DNA of 64,000 bases from Hirudinaria manillensis. Lineage: Eukaryota; Annelida; Clitellata; Hirudinida; Hirudinidae. Below, one piece after another: positions 49,018-59,900 of the stretch. The stretch lies in the NCBI GenBank assembly GCA_034509925.1, contig CM067527.1, positions 5,616,001 to 5,680,000 on the forward strand. Direction: 5' to 3'. A model generated the notes under the pieces. The model did not search any database and was not told the origin of the DNA. It saw only the letters and a program-made list of their open reading frames with translations. The number at the start of each line of letters is the position of its first letter. Within the stretch, counting starts at the first letter, position 1. A program made the translations under genes and the position numbers.

Positions 49018-50241
49018 TTTGGAGCGAAATTCGTTGCTGCTTTAATTATTTGCGTAATGTCGGGGTGGGGTTGCCGTTATGCTTTTTAGTATTTGTGCCC
49101 AATTTAATCAGGTCAACTTGTAACGGTGAAGTCGTGCCTACCGCTTGATTGAGGCTCTTTATGATGTAATGGAGATGCGGTCGCAGACACTGATAATTAT
49201 CCAGCTGCATGGCTAGGTAAAGTCAAAGATCAAAATTACTATGTATTTTAGTTAGTATTTTAGAGCGTTTCAAAAGTTAAAGATAGTAGGGATTTTATTA
49301 AAAAGTATGAAACGGAGATATTTTTGAGATTGTATTACTACTGTTTTGGTATCTTTTATTGCATAGGTAAATTAAGGGCAGACCATAATAATTTGAGATT
49401 TTCATTGATGAATGTTGCAAATCGAAAATGATTAAGAACAGTCACGACAAAATAACAGGTAGTAAATGTTGATCCGGGAGCATATTTTGAGTTTATAAAA
49501 TCATACGAGATCATAAAATATTTTTCAATTCAGGTTGTGAAATGGCGAAGACACTTACAGACTTGAGCTGTGAGTGTGAAAACGGAAAGGTATAGTTCGA
49601 TGCGCTTATTACTTCCTCAGCAATTTACATTATTAACAAACCTTTTAGCTCACTGAAAGTAGTTTTCACAAATTTAATGAAATAACGATGATATTGAGGT
49701 ACATTACCCATTCACTAGTTTTAAACAAATATATAATTACATATAAAAATCACATTATAGTGATAATCATTACAGCATAATTGTTTTATGCCGACTATCG
49801 ACACGGTCTTATGCTTCATTCGTATTTTAGAACTGCTTCGGTTTTCGTTAGCTACCGCAACACTGCTGTCGTGTTCGCTGGCAATACAAACAGCAGCACT
49901 GCGAGGTTAACAATTATAACCACCGCTATCATAGAGTTCATTTTCCGCTACTGACTAATTTAAAGGTCACTTCGAATGGCGGTTTTGCGCGACAATTTCA
50001 ATAATTGCCTGAGGTTATTAACCAGCCCTAATTGACAGTACAAAATTATGTTATTCTCATAATCTAATTTTCTGATTGTAATGGCTATGCATAGTGTGTA
50101 TTGCAAATTGGTTTCAAAGACGAACGTCGATGTTACAAAATTAATCAGGCCATGAGATAACCTGCACAGATTATATTTGTTGACAATGAAAAAGTCGAAA
50201 TTTACAAATATGAAAGTATAAATCACAAAATTATATTCCAG
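49018..50241. other. Divergent intergenic region and possible 5' exon
   Basis: Between the two-finger gene (minus) and the next plus-strand gene. An ATG at 49544 opens MAKTLTDLSC with donors nearby, but neither donor gives the phase needed by the exon at 50242, so the true first exon of that gene is unresolved. Confidence 0.35.
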
Positions 50242-53108
50242 CTCCGCGCTTCCCGATGTTAAGGATGAATCTTTGTCTGAAATTGATGACTTGTTATATA
50301 GAAAGGATGACAATCTGGAAACCGCTTCGTCATGTTAGTTGTAGTGGGTTTACATTAAATTTAAATTTGGATTTTGACGATTCATTATTGACACAGATAA
50401 ATACTCCGAAGATGAGAGCAAAAACATAAGTAAGGATTGTTTTCCAGCGTACCAGTTCATCTACAGACAAATGGTAGGTGACCGATATTATTGTTAGGTT
50501 CATAAAAAGAACTTCAAATAAATAATAAGTCAACCATCCTTACAATACAACATTTTTAAGCATTAATATCATTATTCAGATAACGGATCGATGGATGCCC
50601 CGTGACAATCGACGCTTTGACAGTGCATATCTTAAGTTGCTCCAGTATCTTCCAAACGAGAAACCTATACCCGGCGTATGCCGTCGAGTTTTATGGTTAG
50701 TGAAAAACAAAAGCAGAACTCTGAATTTGTAATTGACATTAACTTAACAAATAATTCGACAGGTTATCATACAGAATGACATTGTGGCGAAATGAATCAA
50801 AATTGGCCTTTGTGTTGAAAATTTTAAGAGTTGCATTCGATAGAATGAAGGAATTCATGATTGAGAGCGCAATGAAAGTACATATGGGTTTGTTAATTTT
50901 GATTGGTTGAAGTTTCTATTGGGAAACAACTTTTTAAGATGCGTACATAAAAGAATGAAAATTCAATGCAAATGCCTAAAATATTAACATGAAGGGTGGA
51001 AATCCCACTCACAGATAACCTTTTGTGGACAAACAAATATGAATAGGGTGTTCCAATAGAGTAAAATAATATTTAAAGTTATTTTTAATAACTCTGAGTG
51101 TAATAAGAATCTCAAAGTGAGCACGTGACTACACGGACCAATGCATTTAATGATTCGTGCGGCCAAATTTGAGCAAAAATTTATTTTCCAAGTTTTGACT
51201 AACTGTCTTAATTGATAGCAATTTACTATTATTAATAATAGTTATTATTATTCCCCAATTGTTGTTAATTTCGATTTTATATTTATATGGGTTATGTTAA
51301 ATAACGTAATGCATTAACATTTTAAATCTCACCAATTATATAATTGGTATTTATAGGTACGCCATTATTGTGGCTGATAAATTTACGAAAGATTCCTGAT
51401 GGAATACTTCCCGATAAGAAAAGAATTGCCAATTGGCTGGCTAAACAAGGTAAGCTCTTTAAATTAAGCAGAGGTTTCTCTCTTTTATGATTTTCATTTA
51501 TTTATTTCACACAGCATTTATTTAATTTTTTTAATGCACACAGCTACTGCATTGTGCCACACATTTGACATCGGAGAATTGGGATTACCAAAAAAGGATA
51601 TGTATTACTTGAAAGCCATGAAAAAGGTTTGATTACTTAAATAGTTAAAAACAGTCCTAACATCAACATGATATACTATAATTTATAGTATGCTATATTT
51701 ATAATATTTAACCACGTAATACTTTACTAAATTTGCAAATACAATTGTTTAAGAACTGTACAAGTGCTTCCTACATATATTATTTTAAAAAGACAATTTG
51801 CAATGTAATTAACTTTCAAGAGGAGGATTTATACGAATATTTTATGTCGGCACGTGATGAAGATCAGAAAATAAAACGTTTACAGAATTTCCTTAAAGGC
51901 GCATTTATGGTAATATCACTCATTAATATATCTTATGAAATATTAATAGTAAGCAATAATCAAACTTAAAATATATAAAAATCATGTAAACGTCTTAAAT
52001 ATCATCTATTAAGAGGAGGCCAGATGACGATGATAGCGGTCGTCTTATTATACCTTATACAGGATATATTATCAAAAAATGCAGACAGATTATTTCGCCA
52101 ATTCTTACACGTTTAAATGATTTAATGACGGTAAGTGCTGGAATTTAATTAAAATTAATGAAGTTTATGAAATTAACGTTTCGAACTGTATAGTTAAGCG
52201 AACACACAAAAGAACATTTAAGAGACATAGAGAGACATAATAGTTATGTAATTGAACCATATCTGTTGGATAATCCACTCAATATGGAGATTTGGAGACC
52301 CAGCATTAGGCAGTTGATAAGAGAGAAATTAAGTTATACAGACTCTCACGATGAAGAAACAGCAGACAAACCTGACTATACGATTGAGAAATTTCTTTTT
52401 TATGATAACTTTATGAAAAATCTTCATGTTTTGAATATCATACATACTGCATGTTGTATGTGTGAAGAGTTGCTCGAGGTTTAATTTGTTACATTTTGGA
52501 AACAATATCTTTAAGAACATAAAAATAGGAATAATTTTAACTGAAGGAATAACTTTAGAAATAATTTACTTTATGTTTTTTCACATTGTCATTCATGCTT
52601 AAATTATATGTTTTAGTCTATTGACAAATATATTTGTTATGACACTGAGGCATTTAGATGTCCTTACATGTCTCCAGTCATAAAATATTTGCACGAAGTA
52701 TTTAGTAACCCATCTAAAAGAGGGGACATTCCGTGGTGGATTGAGGCTACCATGAAACATTGGTTGGATTTTTCAAAGTTTAAAATTTCACATTTAAATA
52801 ACCAAGCATTAGATTTTTTTTTTAAATTTTCTCGTTTAAATATTTGAATTTTTAACAGCCCCTTCTTGTTTCTGCCAAATCGATTGGATTATCTGATGGA
52901 AGATCTTATTAAGCTTATGAAAGGCGAATACCTGAGTGAGGTAGGACAATATCTGTTTAAAAGTAGAAACATAAAGTCATTTACAATGGCTCAGAATGTA
53001 ATTTGAATTGAATTTTCTCATTGAATTGATTTATTGGGATTGTAGGTTGAAGAGGAACACATTTTTTTTGCCATTAATGTTTTGTATGTGGAAAAAAAGT
53101 CAAATTAA
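50242..53108 (+). CDS. Uncharacterised multi-exon alpha-helical protein, 5' end unresolved
   Basis: About eleven exons with consistent splice phases where tested: 50242-50334, 50397-50475, about 50580-50696, 50756-50890, 51359-51449, 51543-51628, about 51824-51909, 52013-52130, 52194-52480, 52617-52780, about 52858-52938 and 53047-53108 (stop). The order is an acidic Ser-rich start (DVKDESLSEIDDLLYRKDDN), ITDRWMPRDNRRFDSAYLKL, IPGVCRRVLWLSYRMTLWRN, GTPLLWLINLRKIPDGILPD, DLYEYFMSARDEDQKIKRL, NPLNMEIWRPSIRQLIRE, RGDIPWWIEATMKHWLDF and a Glu-rich end. It is helical and soluble, with no signal or membrane segment. I cannot assign a family. A helical-repeat scaffold is the most that can be said. 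Confidence 0.6.
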
Positions 53109-54126
53109 TCATCGATTTTGTAACTACAAGTACTAATATTTTGTTGGCTACAATAAAAACAATTGCATCATAAAGTTGTTACCACTAAAGAGCTGCTACC
53201 AATAAATAGCAATATGGTTAATTCAATTACGCCCAGTTTTTGTTCAATGCTAAAATATTTAGCTGAGGATGCTGGAAGGAACGCAATGAGTAATTTTTGA
53301 ATTATAGACTGAACATGCCCCTTGTCAGGATAAGGCAAGATTTAATGTGTCAGAATACATAGTGTGCATCATAAAGATAGGACAGGTTCTAGAATCTCAA
53401 GATTTCTATCTCTATCTTTAAAAATATGCACCCGTCCTATCTTTATGATGCGCACTGTACTTGACTCACTCCCGTTTATTGTCGACTGAGAAAGGAAATT
53501 GCTGTGATGACAGAATGGGAGGAAGGTTTTCATAAAAACAGATTTATGTTGCAATGCACAACGCGCCGAAGACGAAAAAGATGTCGACGTCGATTCCCCC
53601 ACATTATTTACTAGCTTATAGGATTTAAACAACGTGCAGACTAAACCATACAAATCGAAGATTAAATTATTTGAGGTCCAAGTCGTTTCCAAAAATATTA
53701 ATTTGCTCAGATCCATCAACATTTCTGAGTGAGGTCACAGTGCTTTGGTATCAGGTATCTCTTGCCCCAAAATGACCCAGCCCAGAGTTTACTCGAGTCT
53801 CGCTATTCAACATTACCCAGACAATGGCTGGCCAAAACTCCATAGATGCTAAATGATTTCACACTTTAAGTTGCTTTTCAGCTTCCAGTCTCAGAAGCTT
53901 GCTTATTTCATCATACTCTGACTTGTTTTTCCTGAAAAACCCTCAATATCAAAATTAAGAGCTTATTTATCAATTTTAGTCCACAATTCTCACATCAAAT
54001 CATCAAATGCCAGCAACAAGTAATTATGTAATTAATCCATGTAATTCTTATTACAAATTACTTCAGCACCAATCGTCAAAAACAAGCTGACATTGCATTT
54101 CAGTCATTTAAAACATCACATTGACA
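53109..54126. other. Intergenic region with a mariner-like inverted repeat
   Basis: Convergent 3' ends of the two unknown genes. Apart from the inverted repeat at 53361-53456 there are only short frames; the minus-strand 117-codon frame at 53722-53369 overlaps that repeat and is not supported as a gene. Confidence 0.45.
53361..53456. mobile_element. Short mariner-type MITE or hairpin of two TIRs
   Basis: AGTGTGCATCATAAAGATAG at 53361 recurs inverted as CTATCTTTATGATGCGCACT ending at 53456. Arms of 23 bp have one mismatch and are separated by about 50 bp. The right arm abuts GTA, as in ...CACTG-TA of mariner ends. It is a minimal palindromic element without coding content. Confidence 0.6.
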
Positions 54127-55491
54127 CTATTTTATACAATCTAATTCTTCAATGGAAGAGTGTATCTTCAAGTGATACTCCATCTCTGACTGAGAAAATG
54201 ATTCTTGACAGATGATACAGGGAGATATTGAGAAGAATTCAGTGAATGGTTCTTCAATTGGCCGGTTGCAGTGTTCACACACATTCAAAACTTTAAGCGT
54301 TGCACAAGATGGCTCCCGATTAACTCGCATGTTTTTAGGGCAGTCTAAAGCTGGACTGGCTCTGGCACAGTCCTTAGAATCAAAAGATCTGCTGATGTTG
54401 TTCTGATGTCCTACGGTCCTGAGATCGACGGATGACTGACTTCCGTTGCGCCCAAGCTTTCTGTATCTTCTTGATTCTGCCAAATTCTTGAAAATGTTTT
54501 GTAGAAAGGACTTTGACTGAGAAAGGTTCTTATTTCTATGGATTTCTGAATCATATTTGGCAGATGATTCCTGGAACACTTGGTCTCTCTTCACCATTAC
54601 AAAGTCATCAACTTGAGGAGGTCCCAACTCTGTTGCGTATAAATTCTTAAGTGAAGCAACGAACATAACTCTCCAAATTGAAAAAAAAGTTTTGTTAAGT
54701 TGCTACTATTATGAGTTTAAACTCACCAGTGGGGCAAAATTTGACTTTAGAGTCACATAAGACATCTTCACACTTTTGAAGTAATTCCTTGAGGACAGGA
54801 TCACACAGCAACTGCTTCTTTGCAGATATTAAGTCTAAGATTTCCTGAAGATGTTTGGCATCTGTATCTTTGTCAGAATGATTGGGAGTCCTGACAGAAC
54901 CTAAGTTTGGTGAATACAGACACAAATAAAGTTATCATTATCAAACATCTTCAAGCAAATCATAAAAAAATGACAGAAGGCCAAATAATGTCAACAGAGT
55001 TTGTGAATGCCTTACTACAGACAGTAACAAGATGAATAGGAAATTGCAAAGTAAATCAATGAAGACAAGATAATCAAAACAACCTCAACATTTTATAAAT
55101 GAATAAATTAAATATTGAACCACTCCATAAACCATGAATAAAAGTCACATTTTAACACATACTACCAATTAAGACTATCTGATCAAACACAACTTATTTT
55201 CTAGATTTGTTCTCTACAATTTGGTAAATACATAGATTTAGTTAGGAAGGTAAGGAATCCATTACCTCTTAAAGGAATATCACTTGATTGAAGGCTACCA
55301 GAGAGCATTGAATCAGGGCTTTTCCTAGACTGTATGGAAGAATCATTAGTCGATGTCTTTTCAGCATTCTTCGAATGCTCATCCATCGAATCTGAACCAT
55401 TTCGTTTTGTCCATTCTCTAACTTTTCTAGCATTCTCACAAGACCCTCTCCTCTCTTGAAATTTACTTTTAAATGTATCCACAGAAAACAT
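54127..55491 (-). CDS. Uncharacterised 313-residue protein with a C-terminal Cys/His motif
   Basis: Three exons (55491-55266, 54900-54727, 54668-54127) join to 942 nt with matching phases. The N-terminal half is polar and Ser/Lys-rich (MFSVDTFKSKFQERRGSCEN), then a helical segment, HLQEILDLISAKKQLLCDPV and LKELLQKCEDVLCD. A long disordered stretch follows. The tail has CEHCNRPIEEPF and CIICQESFSQSEMEYHLKIH, i.e. C-x2-C followed by a C-x2-C-x12-H-x3-H finger. No signal peptide. I do not recognise the family; a nuclear or cytosolic adaptor with a terminal zinc finger is a reasonable guess only. Confidence 0.65.
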
Positions 55492-56957
55492 TACAACAAA
55501 ATAATCTTTTTATAAAGGCGCAAGTAAGAAATAGTCAACTAGAAAAACACCAAACGTCGACCCGACATCCTAAACACCCCCAAAAAACTAATCTTTGCCA
55601 CTTAGGAGACATGGTTCCAGTACAAATTAGTCGATTTAAGCTTTTATGAGACGGTCAAAGCCCTACAGCTATACTATCTGACGTACCACACGAACACATC
55701 ACCTCCCCGGTTTATTTACGTCTGAATCTAATGGACCGACCCGCCTCAAATTTCTTTTTTATTTGGACAGTAACAGAAAATCCATAATATAGACTCATAA
55801 ACTTTCAATTCCTTTCGCCTTAATGATTGCAAGTTATGTTAAATTTGGTACATTTCAAATTCATTGTTACAGGTACAAAAATCGCTATTAGTAACCATTT
55901 AGACCAGTTGATCAGCAGAGTGATGATATAATAAATGCACCCTTTCCTACTCACACGTACTTTTTAAGCATGACGTGCCACCCATCTAGCGGCCCCAAGG
56001 CAGGGGAGACAACCCCTACAACGTACCAGACCTGACCCCAAATCAATAACAATAATTGCCCCTCGGCTCGCCGGTGCAAACACCGGTTCTTCAAATATCG
56101 AAAGGTCAGCTGTTTAAGACCTGATAAGCCGAAATTGATTGTTTGACTTGTCTTCTGAAGGACAACAAACCTGACGCGGCAATGTGAAAATAATTAGGTC
56201 TTGATCTTAATCACTATAAAATATTCATCACATGAGTAACATAGCTAAAAATAGAATTTAAAAGTAATACACAAAATATGGGGAAAAAAGCAGCAGGTCT
56301 TTAGTTTTAATAGCCAAATTTGAAGAAGCATTGCAAGCAAAAGAATCACAATGTATAAAAAAAAATAAGGAAAAGAATGTAATGACCACTGGACTCGATA
56401 TGGATTTATGAAACATGGCTACGATGCCTTCCATCTCAAGAGAAGCAATACATAAACAAAATTATTAACTGAATGGGCTCCAAAACACATACCAATACCT
56501 GTACAACACTTTGTCAAAACTAAGCTTTCAATTAATAAGTTCACCTGCTAAACTAGACTTCAAGAAAACATGTTGTTAATGTCTATAGCAGGTCATAAAG
56601 CTGTTAATAAAACTATATGTTAAAACTATATGAGCCTTACAAAAGGAAAAGAAAAGATGATGATTAGTCATTATTATCATCTTACGATGAAACGTGCTGA
56701 ATTTAAAGAAGGGAATTTTCAAATCAAACGCAAGCAGCTATTATGGTTAATTTGCAGTTTGGGGATTTAAGCTTTTGTCCTATAAATTCTAAGCTACGAA
56801 TAGTCATGAACAACGGAATGAATGTGATGATAAAAGTGATGGTCAGATAACATGATTACTGAAGACACACACAACTATCAATAAGATTTGCTTCAACATT
56901 CCACCTCGAAGGTGAAAACCTCGTGCCACAACGCAACTTGCTGGGTCGACTCGGCTT
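55492..56957. other. Intergenic region, no supported gene
   Basis: Promoter side of the 54127-55491 gene and 3' UTR side of calsyntenin. A GC-richer, CpG-containing patch at about 55975-56110 could be promoter-associated. No ORF of note. Confidence 0.4.
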
Positions 56958-59900
56958 TTAATACGGCAGATCGTCCCATTCCAAATCTCTTCTGGCTTCT
57001 TCGTTGGTTCCTGCTTCTCCGGCGACGTAATCATCGTCGTCGTCGTCGTCTTCCCCCTCATCGCCACCATTGTCGTCGTCATCGAAGATTTCAGAGCGGT
57101 CCATTGAATTTAAATCCTGTAAAGTAAATTTATTGTGTTTGTTGTGCTTTTACTAAATTCGGAGTGAAATTTATTTACAAATCTAAGACACGAACGATTA
57201 AAATACTTTCCGATAATTCGTAATCGAATGCGTTAAGCATTATTATGATTATAAAGAATCAACAGTGAATTATTTTTTAAAATTTTTATTTATTTTTCTA
57301 AATTTTTCCCCTTCGGGGACCCACGTCCATCTCGTAGAGAGGGTTCACGGCGATGGACATTTCCGAGTTGTCCCACTCCATGTCGGCCGCGTGCTGCTCC
57401 GATCTCCTCTCTCGAAGCTTCGAGACTCCAAGAACTCCCAACGTGATTATGAGACCTATCGACACTACCAGAAATATTGGTAGCCAGAAGCCTGAGTGGA
57501 AAATTACAACAACAAAGTAATTAGCCTAAACCTACGTAGTACTAGTGGAAGTACAATGACAACAACAATAGCATGCAACGTTTAACAATTTGTTTGCAAA
57601 AGTCGTCCTAGGCAATAGATCTACTTCTGATGGAAGCATAATTATTTAAATCATAAATTTGATTGGCATAATAAATGTTAATAATGATTATAATAAAAAG
57701 AATGATAATAATAGTAATATATATATCACAATAATAATAATAATCTATTCTCCACTGATTTCATACCCAGGTTGGTGGCATCATCATTGTCCGAGGCGAG
57801 GTTGGACTTTCTGATCAGAGGCTGATCGACTAACAAACTTCCTTTCCCTAAGTTGTTTGGAAGAGGAGGAGACTCGGGATGAGTGGCAACCAATTGGAGC
57901 TGATTGGTAAATAAAAATCAAATATAAATGCAAATATTAGGTAAATATCATCTTACGTTAGGCAAATGTTATTTGACATTGGGAACTGATATATATATAT
58001 ACTCACAGAATCATCTGCTTAAACACCACAAATAATATTTTATAGAAAACAATAAATCCTTTGCGAGAAAATGCATTGAAAAGTCGTGCCCGTTGGATAC
58101 ATGGTCACAAACACCCACCAGGACTCTCGCGTGATTCGTCAGGATCTCTTCGTTCGGACCGAGACAACCGACTACAAAACTCCTCTGCTGCCAGTACGAC
58201 CCGATCTTGTTCGAGTATCTGAGCGACCTCATGAACCTCTCGTAGGATTCCAATGAAGCCGTGCTCTCTGAAGGAGAGAAAGAAAACGACGACGTTAGCG
58301 AACCGCGAGTCGTCCGTGACCTTTTCAACATCACGATCTGACCTTCGACTTGGCCAACAAAGAGTCCTCTGTTGTTGAGATCCACTTGAAGGTCAAGTTC
58401 CCTCAAAAGGTCACCATCGAATAAAAACATCTCGCTAGTTAGATCCATCGGAGAATCGCTCCTAACGAAGCACGACTCCAATTGGGCTGCAGGAGACATG
58501 TTTTAAATATTCATCGGGACAAGCATCGTGCATAATTTTAAATTAGTCTGTTTACATAACCGTTTACCATTAAACGTTCCTCTGCACCGGCTGAGCAAAT
58601 AAAGATTTTACAATTCAAATTTCTATTGACCCGAAACTTGTCCTGCAACTTCTTCCATACGAAACGCTTCCATGATTTTGATGCCTTCCATTAGACCGAT
58701 GTCATCGACGGGCATGACGTGACGCGTCGATATTCTCAAAGGACGCGGCTTGCTTATGATGACCTCGAGGTCGTTTGAATCAAACGACAGTCTTTCAGAG
58801 TTCTTGCAGCTTTATAAATGAATGGAAAAGTTTAAGCGGTGATGGTTAAACATTTTCATGGTTATACATTTTCATGACATGTAACCATATTTATATGATA
58901 ATCAAGCAGCTGTTTATACTAAATGAAACAGTACATGCAATGAATGAATGAAAAAATGAATGAATGAATGAATGAACGATCGAACGAATGAACACACGAG
59001 CAAGTGAAAAAGAGAACGAACGGACAAACAAATCAATGAACCAATCTAATGAAAGACTGCACCTTCAAAATACCAACCTGACATCAGTGCTGATAGAAAC
59101 GACCCTCGTCCCCAAAAGAGGTCTTGGACTCGGCAGGAGGAGATCGACCTCCCTGAGGACGTCTCTCAGGGAGTCGGGAGATGATGAATTAATGATAAGG
59201 TTGGTCTTATCTTCACTCAACAGCACAAACTAAACGAAGTTATACACAACGAATTTAACATCGACATTAACATCATTAACCAAAAGTGTTTAATTCATAA
59301 CAGGAAAAAAATATGCATCCAGGTTTGTAAAATAAGAAGACAATGGCAATATAGTCAAAATAGTTTGACCTTTTTGTTTAATCTCAAAGTGCCCTATGGA
59401 AGTGGAATTGATAACCAAATCATTGTGACACAAGCAAAAAAAGTAAACATGGCATCCAAAGACATAGAAATTCTTGAATTATCGAGTTGCTAAATCCCTC
59501 CGTCATCAAAAGCCATCCACAAGATTTATGAATAAATGACGTCGAATAAAACTCACCGTCCCCGAGCGTATGTTATCAATCTTTTCCAAGGTGAGTCTCT
59601 CGTGACATTGGCTGAGACATTTGATGACTTGGTCCATGTCCGTGTGATTTGAAGAGAGCATCAAGCCGGACATCTTGCCGTGAAGCGCTTCTTCCATCCT
59701 CGCGTGTCGACCTAAAAATGCCAAGAATTGTTGAATGGTTGAAAGCTTGCACGCCTTAACTTTAGAAGACCCACCCATCCAGCAAGCTCCGATGACAACT
59801 TTTGAGGGAGGAGGGTGGCTGAGGTGGTGGAATTTCCACTTCCTGGTTATTCTCGGGTCGCTCTTCGAACTCGTGAACATGCGACCGTCGACGTAGAGGT

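Noticed and set aside
53369..53722. 117-codon minus-strand frame
   Set aside because: Its 3' part is the mariner-like inverted repeat and the rest is composition-driven.
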